A program made the translations under genes and the position numbers. The notes beneath the pieces are model-generated. The model did no database searches and was not told the DNA's origin. It saw only the letters and a list, made by a program, of their open reading frames with translations. Shown in pieces: positions 1 through 10,745 of a DNA stretch of 64,000 nt (position 1 is its first letter; each line of letters opens with the position of its first letter). This stretch comes from Euborellia annulipes (lineage: Eukaryota > Arthropoda > Insecta > Dermaptera > Anisolabididae): contig JAKCPI010006084.1 in assembly GCA_023213315.1 (NCBI GenBank), forward strand, positions 16,664-80,663, written 5' to 3'.

Positions 1-288
1 ATCAGACTTTTGATCGGAGATATTATCAACTTAATATAATAAAAACACACGCCGTATATTCATACTACACACTAGAGAAGGGAAACTTCTACATGATTAG
101 ACATTAGTTGATCTTTTTCTTGTTCTCGGGTGACGTCATTGAGTAAGAAAATTTGTTGAACTTTTAATTGAGACAATCTTCATCTCACTAGAACAAGTGG
201 AATTGAGAAGATGCAGCGTTTGTTGAGGGGCAGAAATCGAACTTGCTAACACTTTTTCTAGAAATTTGAATCTTTTTAATCCTGTTTA
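1..288. other. Unassigned AT-rich DNA with one CRE-like site
   Basis: No gene or repeat boundary is recognised here. The only notable element is a perfect 8-bp cAMP-response-type palindrome TGACGTCA at 131-138. Confidence 0.5.
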
Positions 289-908
289 TTAATTTCTCTT
301 ACCTATATATATGTTAATATATATTTAGCAAGTATTAAATTCATGTAGAAAACTTGATGTTGAGATTTTGATGGAAATATATAATACAAATGTACGTTTT
401 GGGGTCCCCTGATCTCAAAAAATGTCTGTCTGGGACAAATTATCTCAAGAACAAAAAAAGCTACGAGGTTGAAATTTCATATTTAAGTTAGGCACCCCAC
501 CCTAGGCGTGAAAATAAGCTTTTTAACGAAATTGGGCAAAAAGTACTAGAACTTTTCTGATGTACTTTTTCAGTTTTTTTGATTTTTTTCAAAATTGGCT
601 CTAACGATTTTGATTAAAATTTATAAATCATTTATTGTTTTAGATGATTTTTAAAATGTGTATTCTCATTTTGCACTCAAAATCGTTTTAACCTCACTTT
701 ACTCTTGTACCTCATATGAAAGATAGGAAAAATGGTTGCCATGTGTATCAAAATATAGTTATGTTTATGAATTTTACATTTTGCAGTAGGGCCCACTGTC
801 GGAAACTTTAATAAATATATATCGACACAAAAAATATGGTGTGACAAGGACAGAACAAAAACCGAAGAGAAAGTTGTGTGCTGTGCGACCACTCACACCA
901 GATTTTTA
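289..908 (+). repeat. Family A repeat, near full length
   Basis: This is a diverged copy of the most abundant repeat in the window. It starts with the TTTCTCTTACC hairpin end, continues through the block encoding the recurring FDVEILMD-like peptide, and ends in the CACACCAGATTTTT hairpin arm. The prototype is the copy at 38455-39145. No transposase or reverse transcriptase is encoded, so it must be non-autonomous or a remnant. Confidence 0.85.
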
Positions 909-1744
909 TATTAAAATTTAATATCATTGTTTGTTTATCACAGGATTTCTTTTTTCGAGAGAAAAGTGATTTCCTTGGGAATTTCAAATAAAAAAAGAAG
1001 CTTTCAAAGATGATGACTTCATTGAACCCTTGAGATCGTAATATTTTAATTCAGATGGATCAAAGGTGTTTATGCTCAAATGCCTCGGGTGGTTAATCAA
1101 TCTGACTGTGACTCAATCACATGGATAGAAGCTCTGCATCCACCCCCGAGTTTCCTTGGTTCTGTCATTCTGTATCTTGTCAATAACCTGAACCTTTTGA
1201 GGTGAGCCTCTCAAAGAGATTACAGAAGAAAAGAGAAAGAGGGAGCAAAGAAAAAAAAAAGAAAAGATTAGGGATAATTTGCTTTTGAAACGCACTATAT
1301 ATTATGACGTCAATTCAATAAATATTTCCAATAATCTTTTTTAATTTCAGGTGACCGTGTTTTTTTGTTTTTTCCCATGCTGAGTCATTTCGATGACGTG
1401 ATAATTAAGCATCGCTCCACCCACCCCTAAAGTGCGACATGTCAAAATGCTTTCACACTTTTGACCTTCGTCATCGATTATGATTATCTTAGCAAAAAAA
1501 AAAAAATATATATATATAATATAATTATATCTCATCAAGTCATCATAAGATTCCATCTATGATGCTTATCAAGAGAATTTCAACCTGTGAAAATTCATTT
1601 AATTCAGCTCTATAATTAACAAAGCGTTTAAATTACAAATGATATCCCTTTTATTATTATTGTGGGAGTTTTTAATTACAGACCACCTTTTGTATTAATT
1701 ATTCATTAAAAATATAAATATTGTAACACTTTTTTACTGCTTAT
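909..1744. other. Unassigned AT-rich DNA
   Basis: No convincing exon, RNA gene or repeat boundary was found. A CRE-type palindrome TGACGTCA lies at 1315-1322. Short frames here are not supported by splice sites or homology. Confidence 0.5.
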
Positions 1745-2048
1745 TTTGCAGTTGTTTTCAAGTAATGTGCCCTTACTTCGACTCAAGTGAACCAACCTCC
1801 AACAGATACCCATGTGAAGCTAGACGCATTTTATATGCAATGAAGTTAGGAACATATACGATCATCCCCATGAAGTTAAACTGTGATGATGGTGTCTAAC
1901 TTCATAGGGATGATCGTGTATGTTCCCAACTTCATTGCATATAAAATATGACTAATTTCACATGAGTATCCCTTGGAGGTTGGTTCACTTGAGTCGAAGT
2001 AAGGGCACAGTTCTTGAAAACGACTGCAGAATAACTAGTCGAAACGTT
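1745..2048. repeat. Inverted-repeat element with decayed hammerhead-like ends
   Basis: Two arms of about 130-150 bp are inverted copies: the sequence around 1745-1860 is repeated in reverse around 1900-2048, and both contain the block AAGTAAGGGCAC. Near 2040 the right arm ends in AGTCGAAACGTTGTAC. A short complementary pair GACT/AGTC stands before GAAAC, as in the window's hammerhead elements, but the CUGANGA box is degraded (TTGAAAA). It is probably an old member of the hammerhead palindrome class. Confidence 0.6.
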
Positions 2049-2050
2049 GT

Positions 2051-2639
2051 ACAGTATTTATTTTTTTAATAGCAAAACCTAGAAAATGATTGAGAGCATT
2101 GCTAAGTTGTAATTTGGGTTCATTGTACCTACTGTTTACTTCTCTTTTATCTATATCACTACAATTGGCTTGTCACTACACCTCATCTTATAACAAAACG
2201 AACAAAGAAAAGTTGATCTCTTTGTGTCAAAAACTTGAAAAGAGATTAAAAGTTTAAAGAAAATACAAAACAAAAACAAAATAAATCTTTAGTTAGACCT
2301 AATACAAAATATTCAATTTTCCTAATCAGAAGATTTAGTCTAGATAAGAGTTTCTTAACCTTTGGATGGCGTGAAAAGAAACAAAGAGAGAACAATGAAT
2401 TTAAGACAAAAAAAAACCATTGTTCGAGTAACTATAAAGCATGGTATAAGAAAAGTCCTCTAAAGGCTTTAAATGGGAAATAGAAAGAGATGAACAAAAC
2501 ATCTCTTTTGTTGGGGAATAGAGGGGGAAGGTAGCGCCACAAATTACGAAAAGGAGAAACGAGAACTAAAAAAAGATTAAGGAACAGTCAGAGAAATGTT
2601 ATAGAAATTGACATATATTTTGTTGTTTTTTATCCGTAA
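2051..2639. other. Unassigned A-rich DNA
   Basis: The stretch is A-rich with many AAAG and AAAC runs. I see no gene, tRNA or repeat boundary. Confidence 0.45.
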
Positions 2640-3050
2640 AAATTATACAACTGTATTGCATTTATGGCGAAAATTCGGGAGCTTGCTGGTGTGGCGGGCT
2701 AGGGTGTCGGCTTTCTACAAAGGGAGTTGTTGAAATCCCGTCCTGTGGAAGGAACCTAAAGAAGGTTCCTTCTCAGGTATTCGAAAGGAGCAGGCCAGTG
2801 CTGAGGGAGTCCCTCCTCAAATTAGGACATTCTCCCTAGCATAGAAGAGGTTGGATAAAAGGAGCCGGTTGGAACCATAAAAAGTTAGTTCACTAGCTAG
2901 AGACGAGAGCAGGAGGAGGTTAGAGATAGGAAATAATGTAACTTCACAGGGTGCTGGTAGATGGCTACGGCCAGAGGCCTTTTGGGTTTGAGGTATGTGT
3001 CTTCGTGCACGAAAGCACCTCGGGCAAATAAACGAGAATCCTGATATTTC
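2640..3050 (+). repeat. Family C repeat, copy 1
   Basis: Blocks such as TTAGTTCACTAGCTAG and GATAGGAAATAATGTAACTT, together with the following TGGC(T/A)ACGGCCAGAGGCC segment, recur at 45246-45905. The 3' part (2990-3040), including the palindrome CTTCGTGCACGAAG, recurs in reverse at 7680-7735. Composition is less AT-rich than the flanks. No coding capacity is recognised and the class is unknown. Confidence 0.7.
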
Positions 3051-3060
3051 AAACAATAAT

Positions 3061-3107
3061 AATGTCAAAAATTCGAATGTTGAGATTTTAATGGAAATAC
3101 ATGTTCG
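3061..3107 (+). repeat. Family A fragment
   Basis: A 47-bp fragment matches the family A block that begins TGTCAAAAATTCGA and runs to the ACATGTTCG/ACACGTTTTG segment. It directly abuts family C. Confidence 0.7.
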
Positions 3108-3110
3108 AGC

Positions 3111-3847
3111 ATACTCTACTGTTATTTTTATTTGGACTCGTATCTTTTACCCGTTGAGCACATTTTCTCTTTCCTTCTCTCCTCCAACTATCCCCTCAAT
3201 TCACGCTCTTTTCGGACGTTATAACGAAACATTTTAAAATTTTTTACTTTTCTCACTAAGCCTAACATAAAGTTTGAAAACCAACCACTTAGAGCATGAG
3301 GGCAAGGGAAGGTTTTTCAACTTTCATAAGCTTAAAATTTTCAAATTCGGAATGTTGTGTTAGCACTCCTTATTGGAGAGATGGGAAATATCCCTGAGGT
3401 CTTTATTGTTAAGTAAGTCCAAGCAGAGCTGAATGCCGGATAAGAAACCTCGAGCAATAATATTACTAATAATTTTTTATATGCATATCATTTAATCTCT
3501 ATAATATAGTTGAATAGACTTGAGTTGAAATAAATTTTTTTTATCTTCCCAGCCTCAAGTTTAAAAAAAAATCTCATTCATTCACGAAAATAATAATTTA
3601 GTCGCTCAGGGAATTGAATATATATTTTTTAGGAACCAAACTGTAACAATGTCTAACGTCTTAGCCTGCAGATAAATTGGAAGACTTTACTTTGGATATT
3701 TCCAATGAATTTGAAATAAATATTACTGAAATCAGCGGATCTTAAATTTTCACCCTCCCTGAGAAGAGGGGAGGGCAGGGCACTCCATAATTTAAAAACT
3801 GCTCAACTAAATCATCTTATAATAGAAGAAAGTTAAAAAATTTCTAT
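3111..3847. other. Unassigned AT-rich DNA
   Basis: No gene or repeat boundary is recognised. A short purine-rich run lies near 3760-3780. Confidence 0.4.
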
Positions 3848-4105
3848 TTGGACCGTTTATTTTGAAAGTGGTGTAAGTCCATTTTTTTTTTTTTAAATGA
3901 GATATCACATAATTTATGCTTAAATTAATATAAATTTTCTATGTATAACTAGCTAGTGGTAAATTTCTTAAAAAATTCACATGCTTTGTACAATTGAAAA
4001 TTGGTCGGTACATAGGTTTTTTAATAAACAGATATGTTAGCCTTTCATTTTCTCGAAACAATAGAAAATGGACTTACACCACTTTCAAAATAAAAGGTCC
4101 ATTTA
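3848..4105. repeat. Short inverted repeat pair
   Basis: The segment around 3848-3885, containing GAAAGTGGTGTAAGTCCAT, is repeated in reverse around 4064-4105, containing ATGGACTTACACCACTTTC. The arms are about 35-40 bp and separated by about 180 bp of AT-rich sequence. It is probably a small inverted-repeat element; no target duplication was identified. Confidence 0.6.
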
Positions 4106-5439
4106 TTATTATTATTATTTTTTTTTTTTAAATAATAAATTAGATCTATTTAGGTTTGTCGAATCTAATCTAGTTTCTAATTAAATTCAGAATGTATTTT
4201 GATTAAAAATTATGCGATAATCAAAAAAAAAAAAATATTTTTCTATAAATTCCTCATAGATGTCTCTCACTCTCGCTTTTTCATGGGAATTAATAAAATG
4301 CCAAACAAGAAATTCCTTTACAAACAGATACTTAAAAATTATAGATTTTTTTTCTGTTTGCAATATTTTAATAATTAAACTTAAAAAAAAAAAAAGATTT
4401 TTTTTTTTATAAAACATTCTCGCGGTGAGAATGGAATTTAAAGAGAGAGAGGGATGGAGGGAAAGAGAGACCACCTATATAACTTAAATATTTAATGAAA
4501 ATTCCATCATCTCTGTGTGAAAGTCATAAAAAGTCTAAATATTATTAATGGATTATTTCAAATATTTCCGTTAATTTCGTGTAATTGCTGGTGGATGTCT
4601 GTCTGTCTGTTTTTGCTCTTGTGTTAATGTTAATTTATATATCCTAGTATTTAGATGGCTATTTTTAAACTAGATCGCCTTTTTTTTTATTCCGTTAGAG
4701 TTAGTTTTTAGGTTGATTGCACAACAACCTAGAATTATTTTAGATGGTGTGTACGTGTTAAATTATTAACGTAAGAGAAAAGTCCCTCACTAACAACGGA
4801 TATTCTTCCTAATGGAGTTTTTTTCGAAGGGGTGAAAACATATATAAAGGTAAACGAACTCTTTGAACGGGAGGGCATATTATACTTGATCCTTTGAGGC
4901 CCTTGCACCTGCTTTTTTGTATAAACATATATTTAAAATTGGTTTTAGTCTTCAAAAATATTTTTTTTCTTTCTGTTAAACAAAACCTTCGTCAAAAGAT
5001 CTTAATCCGAAATTTGTCATTTGAATTTAACAATGAAATTCCATGAAGTTGTTTTCTAATTTCATAAAGTAGTAGTCTGAAATCCTTTATTACATCTACT
5101 TTGGGCGGAAAATGATTTCAAACTAGGTTTTTAACACAATTGTTGATATGAGCAGGTCAGTATTTTAACAATTTGACGTTTGTCGGTTTCTCGGTCTTTT
5201 GGTTTGTCGGTTTTTAGGTGACCAAAATAACACAAGAATCAAAATAAAATTTTGTCATTCATTAAATAGTCATAAATCAATTATAGGAAGATTAATTTTC
5301 ACAAGAACTTTCGGCCAGAAAAAGATCATTTGAATATTTTCCGTTTATTTGTTGAATCATTCAGGAGCAGCCAAAAAAAAGCTTCTGATTTGTTAACAAT
5401 CTATCGAGACGTTTCAGATCACATCTTTAAATAAACGTA
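4106..5439. other. Unassigned AT-rich DNA
   Basis: Long AT-rich stretch with A/T runs, a GA-rich patch near 4440-4470 and a short GTCTGTCTGTCTG run near 4600. Open frames here are artefacts of A/T runs. Nothing else is supportable. Confidence 0.45.
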
Positions 5440-5580
5440 AACTTATTAAGCCGGGAGGCAAGAGAAGAATAACAGCCAGCAAGATCGTTCCTGATAAGCA
5501 CAGCCGAATTTTGGTTAAGTGGATCCAAGAAACAAGCGTGTGGAACGTCCCCGGTTGCCGTTGGTAAGATATAAAAGATA
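5440..5580. repeat. Family G dispersed repeat, copy 1
   Basis: Shares AACAGCCA(C/G)CAAGATCGTT and downstream GAAACAAG-type blocks with 10619-10745 and 19570-19660. It is more GC-rich than its surroundings. The class is unknown; it could be a SINE body, but no polymerase III boxes are evident. Confidence 0.55.
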
Positions 5581-5978
5581 TATATCGTAGCCGAAAAGGG
5601 AAGCTTCAATTAAAACGTGAAGTATACAACAATGCTGAAAGACTGACAATAAATTTGATAGATTGTTTATATTGTGATTGCTTCTGCTCCTTTCTCTATT
5701 CTACAATCAAACAACCACTTGCCAGAAAGGTGGTCAAAATGTGTAGAAAGCAATGAATAAAATTTTTTTACTCTCTTCATACCGGTAGACCTGGTACTTC
5801 ATTAATATAGATATTTGACTAGAAAATTTCTGTTAATGAACAGCTACTATAACATATGGATGGAAATGATTTGACCCTTCATCACATTGGGATCGTAATA
5901 TCAACAACAAATAAACCGAAAATATGTAAGTCAAAAGTCCTTATTAAAATTAATTTTAACATTAAACCTACTACTATT

Positions 5979-6228
5979 TTTTTTTTTTAACATTCACACT
6001 TTTTTATCATTCATACACACATTCACAGAGTCTTTTCGGCAACTCAGGCCATTTAATACTTTTAACGATACTCAGTATGTTTAATATATCTATTGGGGGT
6101 CCAGGCATTTTTAAGTCATTTGGGATCCAAATGCCTTAAATAAAATCATCGGACTGCCTGGGGCCCGAACCCGCGACGTTCGGTATAGAAGGTAGGCACA
6201 CTTCCAACTAGTACAAGCCCCGTGGGCC
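5979..6228 (-). mobile_element. Family B tRNA-derived SINE, complete copy
   Basis: Reading the minus strand, the element begins with a tRNA-like head. It has an A-box-like TTGTACTAGTTGGAAG region and a B-box-like GGTTCGGGCCC. A body follows with the inverted pair GGCATTTGGATCC/AAATGACTTAAA, then a TGTGAATG-rich tail ending in poly(A), seen as poly(T) at 5979. A perfect 13-bp target duplication ACCTACTACTATT flanks it (5966-5978 and 6229-6241), as expected for LINE-mobilised SINE insertion. Confidence 0.85.
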
Positions 6229-6295
6229 ACCTACTACTATTAATCGATATCAAATGGCTATTAATATCGGAATTTCGAGGTATAAAGTCATATCT

Positions 6296-6649
6296 ATTCT
6301 AAATTAGAACAAACAGAGGAACAAAAATCAAAAATAGAGTTTTTTCTTTAATTATCTGAAGTTTCGGTTCCGCATTTGAACCATCTTCAGAGTTGGCAAA
6401 AAGTCATTATGAAAGTGTCAGAGTGAATTTTATACATTGTTGAACCAAACCCTTATATAATAAATATATACACAGTATGCGATGATCAGATATATGATAC
6501 TGTGTATATCTTTATTATATAAGTTTTTGGTTCAACTATGTATAAAATCCACTGTGACCCTTTCATAATGACTTTTCGCTAGCTGTGAAGATGGTTTAAA
6601 TGCGGAGCCAAACGTCAGATAAATAAAGAAAAAACTCTAGCAGCGGCTA
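6296..6649. mobile_element. Hammerhead palindrome element, diverged
   Basis: The arms are inverted copies (about 6330-6450 and 6500-6640), each ending in a hammerhead-like motif. The left, minus-strand motif (6354-6397) keeps CTGAAGA, a five-pair stem II GGTTC/GAACC and GAAAC, but has CTTC in place of CGTC. The right motif has GTGAAGA and CAAAC, so both catalytic boxes are damaged. A possible 8-bp duplication TCATATCT lies at 6288-6295 and 6650-6657. Confidence 0.65.
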
Positions 6650-7246
6650 TCATATCTCTACCCTCTTATGAATAAAAGAATTTGGAAATCCTCACTCATA
6701 GTGCTTGAAAGTAATTTTTAAAATAAAACCACTAATGTAGCCTGGATTTCTGTTTGGAGAGTGGTGTGGAGGAAACGGGGGTGGGGATTCGTAAAACATA
6801 CATTTTTTAGAATATTTACTACTGGGTTATACAGGTCATTAAAATTAAAAAAAGATTATTATTGAGATTTATGATTAACTACGAACTAATCTCAGCTTAA
6901 GATACTGGTATCTGTGAAGTAGCTAATTTTCTAAAGCAATGATGCCAAATCGATGTCTCTGGACTTTTTAAACCCTTTAGGCTTTTTTTTCTCTCCAGGC
7001 TGATTCGCATGCAAAGAGAGTCACCATCTCTCTTATGTTATCTTTTTGCCTTTTATATATCAGTTATATCAAATCTCACCAATTGCTATTCAATACAGCG
7101 TTTGGATTTAATTTTTACTTTTTTTTTTATCGTTTATATAAGATGTATTGGCCACATCAGATCAACTCAGCATTAAAGTGTAACTGACTGACTGGAATGT
7201 TCTTTTTTTTCCTTATGCCCTGTTATTGAATAATAATTAAATAAAG
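6650..7246. other. Unassigned AT-rich DNA
   Basis: No gene or repeat boundary is recognised. Confidence 0.4.
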
Positions 7247-7383
7247 AAGAAATCTGGTGTGACTGACACAACTTTCTTCGGTAATCGAAAGGTGTGTGCT
7301 ATGTGATTTTATTGAATTGAGTGAATGGGTGTGTGAGTGTGAGTGTGAATGACAAAAAAGAGTGAGTGTTTAAAAAAAAAAAT
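7247..7383. repeat. Family A hairpin remnant joined to family B tail
   Basis: Positions 7247-7306 contain a shortened version of the family A terminal hairpin (AAATCTGGTGTGACTG through GGTGTGTGCT). It is followed by the GTGAGTGTGAATGA and poly(A) tail of SINE family B (about 7310-7383). The SINE head is missing, consistent with 5' truncation on insertion into family A. Confidence 0.65.
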
Positions 7384-7555
7384 ACATGTCCGTCCTTCTA
7401 TATTTTCAACAGGCGTCAGATCGTGCGACGGGCCGGCCTATTCTACTTCTTCCGGTCGCTAAAAACCCATTCCGCCGACCCCGCACTGCCGATATAAGGC
7501 AACGAAAGAAGAAGAAGATAGACGTATGGAATGGATGAAAAGAAAAAGTAAAAAA
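7384..7555. other. GC-rich unassigned island
   Basis: This stretch is clearly richer in G+C than its surroundings (for example GGGCCGGCC near 7430). It directly precedes a hammerhead motif and may be the body of that element. No coding frame with splice sites is seen. Confidence 0.35.
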
Positions 7556-7565
7556 CAAATTTATA

Positions 7566-7610
7566 CTGTCGACGTTTCGAGGGCTCGTCGCACTCTTCCT
7601 CGGAACAGTC
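7566..7610 (-). ncRNA. Hammerhead ribozyme motif, solitary
   Basis: On the minus strand ACTGTTC is followed by CCGAGGA, a short stem II, GAAA, CGTC and GACAGT. Stem I (ACTGT-C with GACAGT) is intact apart from one bulge. The box has C instead of U at the second position of CUGANGA, which should impair cleavage. Stem III is reduced to the A-U and C-G pairs without a loop, as in the other motifs here. No partner arm is evident. Confidence 0.55.
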
Positions 7611-7679
7611 TAAGTGTCAATTGTTACAGATGGTAATAATTAGATTATCATTTGACATCATTAAACAAATTTGAAATTT

Positions 7680-7735
7680 CTATCGGGATCCCCGTTTATT
7701 TACCCGAGGTGCTTCCGTGCACGAAGGCACACGCA
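7680..7735 (-). repeat. Family C fragment
   Basis: Reverse complement of the family C 3' segment at about 2990-3040, including the CTTCGTGCACGAAG-type palindrome and the GTTTATTTACCCGAGGTG block. Confidence 0.65.
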
Positions 7736-7963
7736 CACACATTAAACAAATTCAACAGCATTAACAATGTATTATGTGTTTGTTGAATGATTTAATAAAG
7801 ATTATGATAAAGCATGTGTTTAAAAGTAAGGTTACAAAGTTCAATAATAGAATAATAATAGTAATAGGCCTAAAAGTATTTAAAATTTTAATATCGCTCG
7901 AGTAAACCATGGTCGCCCAAGATGTGTCGAAATTCGATTTTTATTAATGGAAGAACCCCATGT

Positions 7964-8575
7964 AAAAAATCTGGTGTGACTGGCGCACACCAGATTTTTT
8001 TGTGTCGGCATATATTTAGTTTCCGACAGTAAGGTACATTCGAAGTTCAAGATGTAAAATTTATAAACATGGGAGAATATTTATATTTTGTTACCATGGC
8101 AATCATTTCTCCTATCTTTTCTATGGAGTACAAGAGTAAAGTGGTCTTCAGAAGATTTCAATGACAAAATGAGAATATACATTTTAAAAAGTATCTAAAA
8201 AATAATTGATTTTTGAATTAAAAAAAAAATCGTGGGAGCGAATTTTGAGAAAATCGAAAAAACTGAAAAAGTACATCAGTAAAGTACTAGTACTCTTTGG
8301 TCGATATTGTTCAAAAGCTTCGTGTCACGTCCCATGGGGGTGCCTAACTTAAATATAAAATTTCAACCTCCTAGCTCTTTTCGTTCTTGAGATATTTTGT
8401 TCACAAACACACACACACACCCACAGACAGACCATGTCGCGAAAACCACTTTTTGGATTCAGGGGACCTCAAAACGTGAAGATCCATCAAAATCTCGACA
8501 TCGAATTTTTGACATGAATCCAATACTTTCTCTCTCTATATATTAACATATATATAGAGGTAAGAGAAAGTAAAA
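7964..8575 (-). repeat. Family A repeat, near full length
   Basis: Complete from the AAATCTGGTGTGAC end to the GGTAAGAGAAAGTA end. The hairpin at the first end has lost its middle: GGTGTGACTGGCGCACACCAG is all that remains of the usual structure of about 90 nt. Internal blocks, including the CGCGAAAACCAC segment, match the prototype at 38455-39145. Confidence 0.85.
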
Positions 8576-8690
8576 ATAAAAACATTTTTTTTTAATTTTA
8601 TTCAATGCCAATTTCATTCCAGACAGATCGGCAGACAAATCAGAAGCGGTTCATATTTAAATAGATATTTATTTATTTTCATACAGGCAT

Positions 8691-8960
8691 TTGATCGTGG
8701 AGCTTTTTCGTTCAATTTGTCTTGATCTTGTGATCAATTAGTAATCCAAATGGAGCCGAGAGAGTCGAAGGTCCTGGGACTCCTCTCCACTCGATTAATC
8801 AAAATCCTAACAAATTATTCAAAAGGATCAGCTAATTAATTAGCTCGAGTCACGACCTCAAAGGTCAGTCAGGCCGGGGGACGCCCTGCCATAAATTAAA
8901 CAGAAGGTGGGGAAGAGGCCAAAGGGCCGTATTCCCACCCACGCATCGTCCCTTCTCTAA
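8691..8960. other. GC-balanced island, possible conserved non-coding element
   Basis: This non-repetitive island stands out from its AT-rich surroundings. It holds several homeodomain-type cores (AATTAG, GATTAATC, TAATTAATTAGC) and an inverted nuclear-receptor-type motif GACCTCAAAGGTC near 8840-8860. All three frames are interrupted, so I do not call an exon. That it is a regulatory element is inference only. Confidence 0.35.
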
Positions 8961-9493
8961 TTCATGGAACTTTTTTCCGTTAATGTGCCAATATATTTTA
9001 AAATCAATTTATTTCTCAAGTCACTGACTCTTAGAAAGAAAATTTCTGCTCCAAGAGAAATTGTTTAAATTTTATTTTTTTAAGTTTGTTTCATGATGTA
9101 GGGATTATTGGATTGTTTTCTATAGAATTCATCAGAATTATATTGGTTACCAATTAATTTAAATAATTATGATTCTAGAGTGGATAATAATTTAATTTCT
9201 CTTCAGTCATTAGGGTCAGACCTGGCATGTTGTGGTTACTCTGAGGAGTAACTTTCATGGGAATAATACTGAGGTGGGTTCCAGTTTCCTTCCTCAGGAA
9301 AACGGAATCTCAAATAGAATTGGATAATTTATAATGAGATGGATTTGAACTCGAACTTGTCTTCAATCAGACTATTGCTTTATCCCCTCATCTAATCGAA
9401 TCCTCTTTTCGTTTATAATTTATTGAAAAATTAAATTATTTTCAAGAGATGATGAATAGGCAGCTAAACAAAAAACAAAATTTTTAATTTTCT

Positions 9494-9535
9494 CTGTCGA
9501 CGTTTCGAACGCTCATCGCGCTCATCATCAAGACC
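9494..9535 (-). ncRNA. Hammerhead ribozyme motif, left arm, one core change
   Basis: On the minus strand GTC is followed by TTGATGA, stem II GAGCGC/GCGTTC with a five-base loop, GAAA, CGTC and GAC. The first base of the CUGANGA box is U instead of the invariant C, so activity is doubtful. The opposite arm (10172-10214) keeps the intact box. Confidence 0.6.
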
Positions 9536-9613
9536 TACGATCAACAAACATTATTTATCAACAGGAACAGGTAGATGAGGGCAGCCAGCAAAGAACAAAA
9601 ACTTTATTTAAAT

Positions 9614-9658
9614 ATCGTCGACGTTTCAGGAACGCATCGCTCCCATCTTCAGGACGAT
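9614..9658 (-). ncRNA. Hammerhead ribozyme, complete core
   Basis: On the minus strand stem I ATCGTC is followed by CTGAAGA, one unpaired T, stem II GGGAGCG/CGTTCCT with loop ATG, GAAA, CGTC, and the stem I partner GACGAT. Stem I is six perfect pairs. Stem III is only A-U plus C-G with no loop. The predicted cleavage follows CGTC. It agrees with small type I hammerheads, apart from the extra T before stem II. Confidence 0.75.
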
Positions 9659-9852
9659 AAATTGTTAATGTTGTTTTGATTGATACATGTAGGTCATACA
9701 AAATTATAATACAAAATTTGCATATACCATTAAATGTATGTTTTTATAGACATAATTCTCATAGACAATTAAACATACATTTAATTAAATGCAAATTTGT
9801 ATTATAATTTTGTATGACCTACATGTATCAATCTAAACAACATTAACAATTT

Positions 9853-9897
9853 ATCGTCTTGAAGATGGGAGCGATGCGTTCCCGAAACGTCGACGAT
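9853..9897 (+). ncRNA. Hammerhead ribozyme, right arm, one core change
   Basis: Mirror copy of the motif at 9614-9658 with ATCGTC/GACGAT stem I and a seven-pair stem II (GGGAGCG/CGTTCCC). The box reads TTGAAGA, so the invariant first C is lost; cleavage should be weak or absent. Confidence 0.65.
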
Positions 9898-10171
9898 ACT
9901 TAAAGTTTTTGTTCTTTGCTGGCTGCCTTCATCTACCTGTTCCTGTTGATTATCACTCAGCCATTAATTTCTTCTTTTCAAACATTATTTATTTATATTT
10001 TAAAAAGATTTACATAGACATAATATTGCATCAGAGTATAATTACTTACAGATAGAAAAGTTATATCAATCTAAGCTTATGACTTTTCTATCTGTAAGTA
10101 ATTATATTCTGATGCAATATTATGTCTATGTAAATCTTTTTAATATATGAATAAATAATGTTTGTTGACCG

Positions 10172-10214
10172 TAGGTCCTGATGATGAGCGCGATGAGCGT
10201 TTGAAACGTCGACA
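10172..10214 (+). ncRNA. Hammerhead ribozyme, complete core
   Basis: GTC, CTGATGA, one T, stem II GAGCGC/GCGTTT (two wobble pairs) with loop GATGA, GAAA, CGTC, then GAC. The core is intact but stem I is only three contiguous pairs. Predicted cleavage after position 10210. Confidence 0.65.
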
Positions 10215-10316
10215 GAGAAAATTAAAAATTTTGTTTTTTGTTTAGTTGCCTATTCATCATCCCTTGAATACATACACAGCCATATCCAGTTATAATCAGT
10301 ACATTAAATTATTTTC

Positions 10317-10618
10317 TTTTATCAAAAAGTCCGATAGCAGGCTGCTTATCTTTAAAACATAATCCTGAGAATTTTTATCACATAACGCTCACAAGACACC
10401 CTGAAGATATAAAACATATCTTTTATATTGCAATTAAGCATAGATCTTTAGCTATTGTCTTTAAGATATAAAGCGGTTCAAAATTTTGCATTAATGTGAC
10501 AAAGGAGAAAATTTTCCTAATCAGTTGGCAAAATAAAGCCTATTTTGTCACTAAAAGAAAGAACGAACAATTTAAAAAATTCAGACAATTTTTTGTTAAC
10601 ATTTTTGACTTTTTCTCA
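10317..10618. other. Unassigned AT-rich DNA
   Basis: No feature recognised between the hammerhead element and family G copy 2. Confidence 0.4.
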
Positions 10619-10745
10619 ACTCTACTACGTGGCCTGGGTAAAAGAGTAGAACAACAGCCACCAAGATCGTTGTTGAGAAGCAATGCCAAACGCGGGTGGC
10701 TTCGAGAAACAAGGGTGCGGAAAGGTTGCCATCGTTATATTATTT
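10619..10745. repeat. Family G dispersed repeat, copy 2
   Basis: Shares AACAGCCACCAAGATCGTTG, GGTGGCTTCGAGAAACAAGG and a GGTTGCC end with copies at 5440-5580 and 19570-19660. Function unknown. Confidence 0.6.

Larger units (their letters stand above)
9559..9978. mobile_element. Hammerhead palindrome element, family 2, nested
   Basis: A 420-bp insertion with inverted arms of about 190 bp meeting near 9755, plus an unpaired right tail of about 30 nt. It lies within a family 1 hammerhead element. The flanking 14-bp duplication CAAACATTATTTAT (9545-9558 and 9979-9992) is sequence of the host element present once in related copies. This proves insertion and the order of events. Confidence 0.88.
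9444..10302. mobile_element. Hammerhead palindrome element, family 1, carrying a nested copy of another family
   Basis: Inverted arms run from about 9444 and to about 10265. They share the GGCAACTAAAC-type end segment, the ribozyme and the internal AGATTTACATAGACA block. A perfect 14-bp target duplication ATTAAATTATTTTC lies at 9430-9443 and 10303-10316. The element was split by a second hammerhead palindrome (9559-9978). Without the insert it is about 425 bp. The same family occurs at 47768-48353. The right end has an unpaired tail of about 40 nt (CATATCCAGTTATAATC region). No protein is encoded. Confidence 0.85.
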
